Made by a program: the position numbers and the translations under genes. Below are positions 9,839-18,840 of a stretch of DNA of 22,286 nucleotides, piece after piece. Where the stretch lies: assembly GCA_000385875.2 (NCBI GenBank), contig KK365130.1, forward strand, positions 550,401 to 572,686, in the 5' to 3' direction. Source of the DNA: Anncaliia algerae PRA339 (taxonomy: Eukaryota; Microsporidia; Tubulinosematidae). Below the pieces are notes generated by a model that worked only from the letters and a program-made list of their open reading frames with translations, was not told where the DNA came from and searched no databases. Position 1 is the stretch's first letter; each line of letters starts with the position of its first letter.

Positions 9839-9992
9839 GCAATACAATTGTAATTGCTCTATAACCATAATAAGGAATAAATTTTCTTTATTCCTATTAT
9901 CTTATCTTTAATTTATCTATGTTTGCTTTTATTGATTTAACCTGATTAAGACAAAATAAAAGATAACTCACAAAAATTAAAGCATAGATAAA
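9839..9992. repeat. Cluster of hairpins and interleaved inverted repeats
   Basis: Four pairings lie within about 150 bases. First, a near-palindrome at 9839-9857 centred on ACAATTGT. Second, a strong hairpin at 9867-9900: ATAATA plus GGAATAAA pairs with TTTATTCC plus TATTAT, a 14-bp stem with one bulged A and a 5-base loop. Third, TTATCTTT (9902-9909) with AAAGATAA (9959-9966). Fourth, TTTATCTATG (9912-9921) with CATAGATAAA (9983-9992). The last two are interleaved, so on one RNA strand they would form a pseudoknot. It lies 350 bases upstream of the next gene. It could be a structured RNA, a regulatory or replication site, or chance; no known RNA family is recognised. Confidence 0.4.
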
Positions 9993-10339
9993 AAATATTA
10001 AATAAATATATCATTATATTACAAGTACAACAAAAATATTTAATTTTTTAATCTAAATGTAGAATTTTCATTTTAGATTTAAAATATTTGTAGGTTACAA
10101 TAATAAAAAACTTCAAACAAATGATATCTAAAGTTTAATGGCAATAATACTTCACTAAAAATAAAGAATAATTAAATAAATAAGCTATCAATGTAAAATA
10201 GTTTGAAAAAACCAGATATCAAGTCTTTTTAAAAATTTGTTTTATTAAAACATTTAAACCTGATTTCATTTGAAACATAAAAAAATATGTGTTTTATAAA
10301 ACTTTCTTTAAAAATTTACTTTTGAAACAAAAACAAACA

Positions 10340-11116
10340 ATGTTTTTTAACGATTCTAAGAATTTTTTTATTGAAAAGTCATTAAAGTTATTAGAAAATT
10401 TAGATCTTAAAAACATTGTTAGAGATCATGAAGAAAAAATATCAATTGAACCTTTTCATACTAAAGACAATGAAGTTACTTATGAATTTTTTAATGATAT
10501 AGAATATAGTATTATGAAAGAATATGTACAATCTCACATTTTAACTCTTAATTGTGATTTATTTTCTATTATAAATGATTATGTTTTAGTTTATGTTGAA
10601 AATGATATCATCATTTACAAGTGGAATGAAAAAATGATTTTTAAAAAGGTTAAAACAGTGAAATCTAGTTTATTGCAATTTTTAATGAAAACTAATTCCA
10701 TATCAGAGGAGACCTTCATTCATTTAAGTAAAATATTTTTATACTTTATTAAAAATGAAGTAAAAAGAGTTGATTATTTGTTTGAAAAATTTATGTGTGA
10801 AATAAACATAAATTACATATATGAACTAAGAATTAGAAATAATAATTTAATTTGTATTTATAAAAACTTTGTGCAATACACATTTGATAATAAATTAAGA
10901 ATAATAGGTAAAGAAAAATTTTCCTTTGAAAATTTAAATGAAATTAATGAAATTGAAATAAAAGATGATTCCTTTATAATTAACAGAATGAGCAACATAC
11001 AAGAAAAATATATGATTCCTGCAGTCAAGTATTATTTTGTAGTATCTAAGTTTATATTTTTATTATCAAATAAAAGGATACATGTTATTGAATTTAAAGA
11101 TGCAACTAATAAATAA
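10340..11116 (+). CDS. Hypothetical protein, faint Nup155/Nup170 N-terminal similarity
   Basis: This is a 258-residue protein with no motif I can assign firmly. The frame is open from a GTG at 10289, but the first ATG is at 10340, after an A-rich leader, and is taken as the start. Residues 57-125 (KEYVQSHILTLNC, then LFSIINDYVLVYVENDIIIY and KWNE) recall the start of the Nup155/Nup170 beta-propeller, where an MG-F-P-I-RAW-TIDN-L-LWNYE pattern is followed by a hydrophobic strand. The later SKFIFLLSNKRIHVIEF (about 235-251) resembles a propeller strand of the kind ILYTRSEKGVIQVYDL. Full-length Nup155 is about 1,400 residues, so if related this is a stand-alone propeller piece. No signal peptide or membrane segment is present. 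AATAAA overlaps the stop codon (11109-11114) and could serve in 3' processing. That it is a gene is likely; its function is not established. Confidence 0.7.
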   Translation: MFFNDSKNFFIEKSLKLLENLDLKNIVRDHEEKISIEPFHTKDNEVTYEFFNDIEYSIMKEYVQSHILTLNCDLFSIINDYVLVYVENDIIIYKWNEKMIFKKVKTVKSSLLQFLMKTNSISEETFIHLSKIFLYFIKNEVKRVDYLFEKFMCEININYIYELRIRNNNLICIYKNFVQYTFDNKLRIIGKEKFSFENLNEINEIEIKDDSFIINRMSNIQEKYMIPAVKYYFVVSKFIFLLSNKRIHVIEFKDATNK

Positions 11117-11754
11117 TTATTAAATTTTGTCAAAATTTTTAAAACTCTTCATATTTTTTTAACCTATCAAACCATCATCAGAGCACACGATATAAGAATA
11201 TAGGACCAAATACCTTTTATAGATTGACTTTAATGTTTGTAATGGATGAATGTTTTATTAGTTTATTTACTTAAAATAGACTTTGTTAAAAGTAATATTA
11301 TAATGATGTCACTAAAAAATTAAAATTCAAATAAAACCTTTAGTTTAATCATACTATTATGGGATATTAATTACATTAATTATATGCTTACATCATTTTT
11401 TGCATATGAAATTTTACCTTATTTTTGATATAAAACAAATATTCATATTTCTTGATTATTTGCATTTATTCAGGGTTTATGAAAAAGGTAATGAGATCCA
11501 AAGGAACAAATGAAACATTGAATAGATAATCTTCAGAAGACTTTCTTAATGGCTAAAATGACAATTAAATTAAGGCGTTTTATTTCTATTTATTTATTTG
11601 TAAAAGGCAATGAAATAAGAAACTTTTGATCAAATACTTTTTACCATTTCTGATTTTTAATAAAAATATACCAATTAATTTAATATTAGAATATTTTAAA
11701 AATACATTAATTTTAATTTAAATATTTAATTTATGAGGAATTTCTTAATCCTTA
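11117..11754. other. Spacer upstream of TAF2
   Basis: This 638-base AT-rich spacer has no supported gene. A 34-codon stop-free run on the plus strand near 11165-11275 has no ATG at its start and is not called. A CCAAT pentamer lies at 11671-11675, about 80 bases before the TAF2 start, in the orientation opposite to those upstream of Rtt109 and SFT2. An out-of-frame ATG at 11733 opens a 33-codon frame that overlaps the TAF2 start. Confidence 0.45.
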
Positions 11755-14700
11755 ATGCAAAAATATTCGGTTATTCATCAGAAGAATGTTTATTACATAG
11801 ATTTAGAAAATCATACTTACAAAGGCTACATTGAAACATTAATTGAATGTAGCAACATACCAGATTATATAGAATATAAGGTACAAGGATTGAATATTGA
11901 AGAGGTGCTATTTTTATCAGAAAAGAATGAATTTAAACTATCTACAGAGATAGAACATTTTGAAGCTGAGAAATATGTTGATAATTTTGATTCTGATTTT
12001 ATTAAAGATTATATCAACTCGCATGTGTTAAAAGTATTGTTAAATACTGAAGAAACAAAATTTAAAATAAAAATTAAATTTTCATTGGATAAAACAAATG
12101 ATGCGATAAACTTTTATGAAAATTCATGGCACAAAGAATGCTTAGCTGAAAATTTAAATTTTAATTCTTCTTTGATATTCCCAAACATAATTTATGGATT
12201 GGGGATATCACTTGATTTGTATTACATAATCAAAGGTAACTACACTGTAATATCACCTGGGATATTCAAAGGGCTTATTGAGCAGAAGGATTACTCGATT
12301 TATTCTTACTACGTAGAGAATGGGATTCTAGAAAGCATAAATTTTGGAGTTGGTTCCTTTGATTCAATTGAAGTAGTAACCGGTGATGATACTAAATCAG
12401 TTTACTTTCCTATGACTCAGGACGATAACCATAGCCATTTTAAAGAAAATATTAAGGAAATCATCTATGATGTATACAACTGCATCAAATTTCTAGAAAA
12501 TTTTACCTTCCTAGAATTTCCAAATGTTTCAATTGTATTTTCCCATCTAGAAAGCTTTTCGATTGGAAAAAATACGGCATTTATTTCTCTATTTTTCTTG
12601 CCATTTTCAAATTCAATTGAGCAGAATTTTCTTTTTAAAGAAAAAATATGTTACGTGCTAAGTTGTCAAATATTTATAACTTTTTTAGGCTCAGAATACA
12701 TTAAACAAGGGTTAATAGGCTATTTGACTGATAATTGTTTAAAGTATTTTTTAGGAAATAATGAAGTTATATTTAAATTAAAAAAAGAAAAAGATTACAT
12801 TGTTTCTAATGATGTCAATGAATTGGCATTAAATGATGTAAAGAGAAGTAAGATTTCTAAACTATCAACATTTTTTAGGATAAAGTCAAAATTATTTATT
12901 TTTCTTTTAGAAAATAATTTGAGCAAAGCATTTATGCAGAAAATAATTTATGCAGTTTTGGAGAAGAAGGTAGTCTTTTCGGATGAATTTATCAAAATAA
13001 TTAAAAATGTAACTGGTAAAGAAATGGGCAATTTATTTGATATTTATGTAAATAAGCCAGGATTGGTTATTTTTGTGTGCACCTTTGAAATAGAGCAGAA
13101 GAAAAATAAAATTACCTTGCAGATTAAACAAAAATATACTTCCAGTTTACCTGATGCTAATAGAAAACTTCAAGGCAATTTATGCATTAAAGCTCATGAA
13201 ATGGAAGGAGCATTCGAATATTTTTACAACCTACAAAAATCTGAATTAATTTTCAATTATCACACAAGAACTAAAAAGAATAAAAAAAAAGAGAGTGAAG
13301 CGATTTCTCTCCTTTGGTTAAGAATTGATCCTAAGGGTGAATTCCTGGCAGGGATTGAATTACACCAACCAGATTTTATGTATATTGAAGCATTAATAAA
13401 TGATAAAAATGTAACAAGTCAGTTAGAAGCAATCAGAGCATTAGAAAAAAGACCTAGTGAGCAAATATGTGCTGCCTTTGAACGGGTAATAAACGATCAA
13501 CATTTCTTTTACAAAATAAGGATTGAAGCCATCAATGCTCTTTCACAAATGAGTTTGACTTCGTACGAAGGATATCAAAAAATTATTCAATTCTTCATAA
13601 AAAAATTCTGTCTTCAGGGTTCCACCATTGTCAAGCCAAATGATTTTAATAATTTTTCTCAGTATTTTATTCAAAAACATTTATTAAAGAGCATTGCATA
13701 TTGTCATCCTTCAGATATTAAATTATTTAATGATAGGGAAGTGACCATAAGAGACATCTGTATTTCATTTATAAATAATTCATTGATTTATAATGACAAT
13801 GAAACTAACATTTATGATGATTCATATTACATTAGTTCAATTATTGATTCACTTTCTTTACCACTTTGTTCTCAAGAATACCCCTTTTCTCATCCAAGCA
13901 ATGATTATGAACTAAATTTTGAAGAGAAGTTATTTGATGATTTTAGTAGTTCATTTACAGGAAAATTAAACAATAAACAAAATGAGATAGGAGATATAAC
14001 ATTATCAGATTCATCCAATGATTACAATAAAAATAGTAGGGAAAGTAAAAAATCAAATGATTCAAGTAGTAATAAGCTTAATATTTCTGATAAACACACT
14101 GATTCATTGAAGAAATCACTTGAATTGATTGAAAGATTCAGAAAATTAGATTTACTATTTCCTTCACCTAATAATATAATTACAGCAACATGCTTACATT
14201 CCTTAGGAAGACTATCAATTTATGGATTTGTTAAATTAAACAAAGACATGATTAAAAAATATTCTCTAAAGGGTAATTCAATATCTGTAAGACTAATAGC
14301 ATTGGAAATATTAATTATGCTTAAAGAAGACATTGATTATATTTTTAAATTACTTATAGAGGATCATTATGTCATTAAAAAAAATATTCTTTCTTCTATT
14401 AAAGGACTTATCTCTAATGTGATTACAAATGAATACATGAATTATTTTAGAGAACATAAATCATTTTTTTACAGATTGATTCCTTATTGCACTGATATTC
14501 TGTTGTTCGAGACATTAGCAGAAATAATTTTATTTTTAGAAAATAAGGGAAAAGAGATTAAAAAGATTGAAGAAATAAAGTTACATGAATTTAGTGATGA
14601 GTTATTTCCGAAAGAAGTTGAGGATGAGTCTGAGTTGATTACTTTTAAATATGTTGAACCGCCTGAAAAAAAGAGAAAAATAGAAGAAATACCATTGATT

Positions 14701-15957
14701 AAGATAAGTACTCAACCATTTGTTGATTTATTTACTCAAGAATTGATTGCTAAATCAGAAAAGGTAAAAAAGATCAAAATAAAAATCAAAAAAATTAATG
14801 AATTTGATTCAAAGGATTTTTTAATAAAAATTCAGAGGCATATTCCTAAAATAAGAGAGGATTCTTTTTTATTGTCTTATAGAAATTTATTAATAATTGA
14901 TTTATTAAATGAATTTATTAACTTAGAAGGAATCAGTAGAGTCAATGAGGTTATTTTACTTAACAGAAATAAGGAAGGATTCTTTGAATATAATCCATTA
15001 ACATTTGATGAAATAGTTCTTTTAAATGACTACAACTGTTTATTGGTTGATAATTATGATTTATTTATTGATTTATGCATTAATATTCATTTAACAATAC
15101 TTTATGCTATTACGTATGAGAAGTATAATTCTAAAACATATATTCAAATGAAGAATCAATTTAGTTATCTTGAAAAAATGATTTATGATTTTCTCCCATT
15201 ACAGGAAATAAAGATGATTGATCAGAACAAGTTTATTAATTTTATTGATAAATTAATCAATTTACAAGAATGTTATGTATTTATTGAACCAGTAGATTAT
15301 AAATTATTTAAGTTAGTTAAATATGTAGACATAGTAAGATATCCTTTATGTATTTCATTGGTTAAAAATAAATTAATTAATAATTTATATTTTAATGAAT
15401 TAGTACTTTTGAATGAGCTAAGGAGAATATTCATTAATTGTTTGATGTTTAATCATAGTGAATCTGAAATATACATTAATGGTAAAACATGTTTATCAAT
15501 AGTAAATGAATATTATCAATTATCAGAAGATGATAATTTAGAAAATTTAATTGATAAAAACAATACATCATTCTTTAATATACTTAGGAAGCAGTATGAA
15601 AATACAAGAATAAGTAAGAATTATTTTAATGAGTTACTACTTAAAATTATGATTGAAGTAATTAAATTAAATGAATCACGACACTTTGTTAACAAAATAG
15701 AAGACATAAATTATAAAACTAAAATAGGAAGACAAATGTATTTGCATAAATTAATGAGTAAATGTGAATTAAAGATGTATGTTACTTTAGGACACTTTAT
15801 TTATGATTTTAAACTGATCAAAGAGAATTGTATAACATTTAATGGAATGAATTCATTCTACCTAAAAGATTATAAAGTATTAGAAAAACATGTTAAGAAA
15901 CAATTTTCTTATTATTTTGGAGAGGATTGTGTAAGAGTATATTTTAATAAATTATAA
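11755..15957 (+). CDS. TAF2: TFIID subunit TAF2 with C-terminal double bromodomain
   Basis: This is a core promoter-binding subunit of the general transcription factor TFIID, nuclear, 1,400 residues. Residues 1-460 resemble the M1-aminopeptidase-like domain of TAF2; where M1 enzymes have HExxHQ it has YVLSCQ (about 298-305), so no zinc site, as in other TAF2 proteins. The GLIGYLTDNCLKYFLGNNE block follows. Residues 540-610 (SQLEAIRALEKRPSEQI, then KIRIEAINALSQM) match the start of TAF2's HEAT repeats. A Ser/Asn-rich insert lies at about 735-785 and a basic PEKKRKIE stretch, possibly a nuclear signal, near 970. The C-terminus holds two bromodomain-like units. The first (about 1173-1256) has FIEPVD, DIVRYPL and NCLMFN, with N1233 at the acetyl-lysine-binding position. 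The second (about 1296-1395) has DFKLIKENCITFNG, with N1363. Yeast and human TAF2 lack bromodomains. The frame is intact. Confidence 0.9.
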   Translation: MQKYSVIHQKNVYYIDLENHTYKGYIETLIECSNIPDYIEYKVQGLNIEEVLFLSEKNEFKLSTEIEHFEAEKYVDNFDSDFIKDYINSHVLKVLLNTEETKFKIKIKFSLDKTNDAINFYENSWHKECLAENLNFNSSLIFPNIIYGLGISLDLYYIIKGNYTVISPGIFKGLIEQKDYSIYSYYVENGILESINFGVGSFDSIEVVTGDDTKSVYFPMTQDDNHSHFKENIKEIIYDVYNCIKFLENFTFLEFPNVSIVFSHLESFSIGKNTAFISLFFLPFSNSIEQNFLFKEKICYVLSCQIFITFLGSEYIKQGLIGYLTDNCLKYFLGNNEVIFKLKKEKDYIVSNDVNELALNDVKRSKISKLSTFFRIKSKLFIFLLENNLSKAFMQKIIYAVLEKKVVFSDEFIKIIKNVTGKEMGNLFDIYVNKPGLVIFVCTFEIEQKKNKITLQIKQKYTSSLPDANRKLQGNLCIKAHEMEGAFEYFYNLQKSELIFNYHTRTKKNKKKESEAISLLWLRIDPKGEFLAGIELHQPDFMYIEALINDKNVTSQLEAIRALEKRPSEQICAAFERVINDQHFFYKIRIEAINALSQMSLTSYEGYQKIIQFFIKKFCLQGSTIVKPNDFNNFSQYFIQKHLLKSIAYCHPSDIKLFNDREVTIRDICISFINNSLIYNDNETNIYDDSYYISSIIDSLSLPLCSQEYPFSHPSNDYELNFEEKLFDDFSSSFTGKLNNKQNEIGDITLSDSSNDYNKNSRESKKSNDSSSNKLNISDKHTDSLKKSLELIERFRKLDLLFPSPNNIITATCLHSLGRLSIYGFVKLNKDMIKKYSLKGNSISVRLIALEILIMLKEDIDYIFKLLIEDHYVIKKNILSSIKGLISNVITNEYMNYFREHKSFFYRLIPYCTDILLFETLAEIILFLENKGKEIKKIEEIKLHEFSDELFPKEVEDESELITFKYVEPPEKKRKIEEIPLIKISTQPFVDLFTQELIAKSEKVKKIKIKIKKINEFDSKDFLIKIQRHIPKIREDSFLLSYRNLLIIDLLNEFINLEGISRVNEVILLNRNKEGFFEYNPLTFDEIVLLNDYNCLLVDNYDLFIDLCINIHLTILYAITYEKYNSKTYIQMKNQFSYLEKMIYDFLPLQEIKMIDQNKFINFIDKLINLQECYVFIEPVDYKLFKLVKYVDIVRYPLCISLVKNKLINNLYFNELVLLNELRRIFINCLMFNHSESEIYINGKTCLSIVNEYYQLSEDDNLENLIDKNNTSFFNILRKQYENTRISKNYFNELLLKIMIEVIKLNESRHFVNKIEDINYKTKIGRQMYLHKLMSKCELKMYVTLGHFIYDFKLIKENCITFNGMNSFYLKDYKVLEKHVKKQFSYYFGEDCVRVYFNKL

Positions 15958-17378
15958 TTATTACTTAGTAAAAATATACTATATTTAATATAATATGTAA
16001 AAAAAACAAGATAATTTTATTATTTAAAGTATGGTTAATGATTGTATTAACCTTATAAACTATTAAAACCCTCCATAGAAAATAAATTAAACATTTTAAC
16101 TTTTTAATTTTTCTTGATCTTCATATATTTTATTTATAATGAGATTAGTTATTTTATGTATATTTGATGTGGTAGATTCTTTGTATTTTTGATTTCATTA
16201 TATATTACTCCTTTTAAATTTACTTTATTATTTGAATATTTCTAAAAAACCTGTTCTTCCATAAAAAAATTCAGTTTTCAAAAATATGGGTTTAAAAGAA
16301 TACAAAATATTATTTATTACAAATATTAAGAACTTTAGAATCATTTATGCAAAGAATTTAATTTTTTTAGATTCATAGTTCTAAAAGTAAAAAACAATTA
16401 TTTAAAATTAACAATTAAACCACTTTTTGTTTTTGTATTCTTTAAAAAATATATTTTGTTGCATATATTATCTTTCTTCTTATAAGTAAGAGTTATAATT
16501 ATAAAAAATTTTGATTTTATTTAAAAAATATAAAAAAAATACATAAAATTATTATTAAATATTATATTTATTAATTTCTATGATATAAATACTCTCTAAA
16601 TCTTTTAAATATTCAAACAAGATAAAAAATCTTATTTATATAATAACAATATACAGTATTTAAGAAAAATGCTTATTATTCTATCTTGTTTATTCCTAAA
16701 AGCTTCCATTTATAAATAGAACTAAATTTAAAGAAGTCACATTTTGGAATAAAGATATATGTTATTCTTAAATATTCATAACAGCAGAAAAACAATCTTT
16801 GTGGCTACTATCACATAAATATATTTATAAATTATAAACACTTCTCCTTTGATAAATGTTTATTGATATAAACTATTGTATTTTTTTATATTTTTTAAAA
16901 CAATATTTCTATAATAAAAAAATATTTATTTAATTATATAAATAATAATATTAACACAAATATTATTTTTAATGAAAATATTGTTCTTTTTTAAAGAAAT
17001 TAAACTTTTGTGTTAATACACATATTAAATTTAATTTTTCAAAAATATTTTATCATTGTAAAGAAATAAAATGCATAGATTAAAAGTAAAAATATGTATT
17101 ACTGATACTAAAATAAAATATTTATAATATAAAGAAATATTAGAATTTTATAGTTCTATTTCTCTCATTAATATTTGATATTTTTAGGTTTTTACATTCT
17201 TTTATTAAATATAAATAATTATAAAAATAGTTTATTTAATGCAAATAACAAAAATTTAGATTTAATCATGAATAAATATCATATCAAAATTTAAACTTAG
17301 ATCAACAATCCAATTATTAAACTCAACAAATAATAAAATATATAAATAATTAAAAATATATGTTAAAAATTATATCTC
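15958..17378. other. 1.4 kb very AT-rich spacer
   Basis: This is the convergent spacer between TAF2 and SFT2, the most AT-rich part of the window, with long runs of A and T and stops in every frame. I see no gene, RNA or transposon remnant. One perfect 12-bp inverted repeat (16949-17018) is listed separately. Confidence 0.6.
16949..17018. repeat. Perfect 12-bp inverted repeat
   Basis: TATTAACACAAA at 16949-16960 is exactly complementary to TTTGTGTTAATA at 17007-17018, with 46 bases between. A shorter TTCTTT/AAAGAA hairpin lies inside. The non-A/T core (ACACAA) makes pure chance less likely than for most AT pairings here. It could be a tiny inverted-repeat element or a 3'-region hairpin between convergent genes. 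Confidence 0.45.
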
Positions 17379-17391
17379 ACTTACCTTTATT
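17379..17391 (-). terminator. Poly(A)-like signal and splice-donor-like string after SFT2
   Basis: Read on the SFT2 strand, tandem stops TAA-TGA are followed at once by AATAAA (17386-17391), a canonical poly(A) signal, and then GGTAAGTGAG. The AG-GTAAGT string is a perfect 5' splice-site consensus but lies just after the stop codon, so it would not alter the protein. AATAAAGGTA also occurs 11 bases after the Ctf8 stop. Confidence 0.4.
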
Positions 17392-17393
17392 CA

Positions 17394-17921
17394 TTATCTT
17401 TTTAACATAAGTTTTATAATACTAGATAAACCATCACTTCCTCCTGGTAATAATGCAACAACAAAAGCTATAAAAGTAAATATCTGACCTACGCATAAGA
17501 CTAAATGTATAAAGTAATTGTTACTGTAGAATCCAGAATAAATTGTTAAAAATGTACATGTGATGAAGGCAAGAGTGTAATTTCTCTTCTTACCATTAAA
17601 GACTTTCTTAAAGTAAGTTTTAAATCCGAATATAAATCCAAACATTAAAAAGAAAAAGTAATTGGAGATAGCATAAGGAAGTGCAAATCTGATTGGACTG
17701 GTAAATGCTCCAAATATACTAAAGAAAGAGTACGCCATAGTTATTACTCCAAGTAACAGGCAGAAAAAGAATGCCAATATTCTCTGACTGAATGTCATGT
17801 TAAAATGCTCTAGATCTACAGACTTCTTCTTAAAAAGATCATTCTTAGTGAATGGTAGTGAGTACTTAGTGGCAAAGGAATCATTTGTGCTCAAAGCTTC
17901 TTCTAATGCATTGTACTTCAT
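17394..17921 (-). CDS. SFT2: SFT2/GOT1-family Golgi membrane protein
   Basis: This is a multi-pass membrane protein of the Sft2 family, which in yeast acts in fusion of retrograde vesicles with the Golgi, alongside the syntaxin Sed5. It has 175 residues (human SFT2A 159, yeast 215). After a hydrophilic cytosolic N-terminus (1-44), the family signature MTFSQRILAFFFCLLLGV leads into four membrane segments at about 47-70, 78-101, 114-132 and 136-158. The basic loop KTYFKKVFNGKKRN between the second and third corresponds to the usual KKMFDPKR loop, and LPGGSDGL follows the fourth. The ATG at 17919-17921 is preceded by AAAGGGGTAAG, a G-rich block of the kind reported upstream of microsporidian starts. 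A CCAAT-type element lies about 57 bases upstream. It is intact and single-exon. Confidence 0.88.
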   Translation of the reverse strand: MKYNALEEALSTNDSFATKYSLPFTKNDLFKKKSVDLEHFNMTFSQRILAFFFCLLLGVITMAYSFFSIFGAFTSPIRFALPYAISNYFFFLMFGFIFGFKTYFKKVFNGKKRNYTLAFITCTFLTIYSGFYSNNYFIHLVLCVGQIFTFIAFVVALLPGGSDGLSSIIKLMLKR

Positions 17922-17925
17922 CTTA

Positions 17926-17929
17926 CCCC
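17926..17929 (-). promoter_or_regulatory. GGGG block just upstream of the SFT2 start
   Basis: On the gene strand GGGG lies at -5 to -8 from the ATG, in otherwise nearly pure A/T sequence. Short CCC- or GGG-type motifs close to the start codon are known from several microsporidian genomes and help to pick start codons. It supports this start. Confidence 0.45.
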
Positions 17930-17977
17930 TTTGTTTATTTAGTTTTAAATATTATTTGCCAATAATTTGGATTTTTC

Positions 17978-17987
17978 AACCAATCAT
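17978..17987 (-). promoter_or_regulatory. CCAAT-type element upstream of SFT2
   Basis: The plus strand reads AACCAATCAT after ATTTTTC, matching the element upstream of Rtt109 (1154-1163) in core, T-run and the following AT-rich bases. It lies 57-66 bases before the SFT2 start. A second CCAA with a nearby inverted TTGG (CCAATAATTTGG, 17959-17970) lies between it and the gene. Confidence 0.45.
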
Positions 17988-18382
17988 AATAAAACAAAAG
18001 TGTTTAATGATATTTGATAAAAATATAAAAATATATATTTAAACATGATATAAAAATAAATAATTATTTCTAAATAAATTAAAAATATTCAATTATTAGA
18101 ATTTATGAATATTCTACCAATATTTATTAAAACAATTAGGAATTAAAAAAATTTAGTTTTTGAATAAATATTTGAATTTATTCAGTTTAACAAATAATTT
18201 TAAAAATATTAGATTATGCAAATTTAAATAATAAGCAATAAAAATAAATTATGAATATTCTTTTGTGTAGATTTAAAATTAACCCTTTATAAAGCAATGT
18301 AAAATGTTTTAAGCTTGATAAAACTAAAAAAATAATGCCCAGAAAAATATTCTAAGGAGAAAAATTATTAATGAACACTTTT
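17988..18382. other. AT-rich spacer upstream of SFT2
   Basis: This is almost pure A/T sequence with no open frame of note. I see nothing supportable beyond the CCAAT-type element next to it. Confidence 0.5.
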
Positions 18383-18840
18383 TTATTTTAATATTTGTTT
18401 AGATATAAAGAACCAATTATAAAATGATCCTCTAGGTGATGAAAAAAGTGCATAGTTTAAAACTTTTTGAAAAGATACACTTCCAAAAAATATTAAAACA
18501 GACTGAGGAGGAATCACTGTACCTTCACCATCTCTATATTGTCAAATCCATCGATTAAACATCACAAACCTTAAGTATTTTCAAAAGTATACCAATAAAT
18601 TCCAGATAACAGATCATTTTGTGCATTATTTTTCTCAAAATGCCTATAAAACTTATATTATGGAATTTATTAAAATATACTAAACACAATTTTTTGATCA
18701 CAGGCTAGAAAGATTTAAAATATAATTTTTGATGGGAAAGAATCAGCGAAATAGCGATGATGATCTTTGTATGATGTATAAATAGAACCAAATAGATCTC
18801 ATTATTTTAGTAGAAATATTTGAAAACTACTTCTGACAAA
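18383..18840 (-). pseudogene. Decayed minus-strand gene of unknown family
   Basis: The minus strand has a 52-codon open block at 18383-18541 ending in TAA, with protein-like content (GEGTVIPPQSVLIFFGSVSF, later LFSSPRGSFYNWFF). Upstream, other protein-like runs appear, such as KNNAQNDLLSGIYWYTFENT (about 18570-18640) and YKDHHRYFADSFPSK (about 18725-18770), with stops and a change of frame between blocks. No ATG-initiated frame covers the whole. The last block has a long hydrophobic stretch that could be a membrane segment. I do not recognise the family and cannot exclude a mobile-element origin. Composition is distinctly less AT-rich than the surrounding spacer. Confidence 0.5.

Noticed and set aside
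10289-10339. N-terminal extension of the 258-residue protein from a GTG
   Set aside because: Nuclear genes of this kind start at ATG; the first in-frame ATG is at 10340.
17797-18042. An 81-codon plus-strand frame
   Set aside because: It overlaps the start of SFT2 antisense and runs into the SFT2 promoter region; it resembles no protein.
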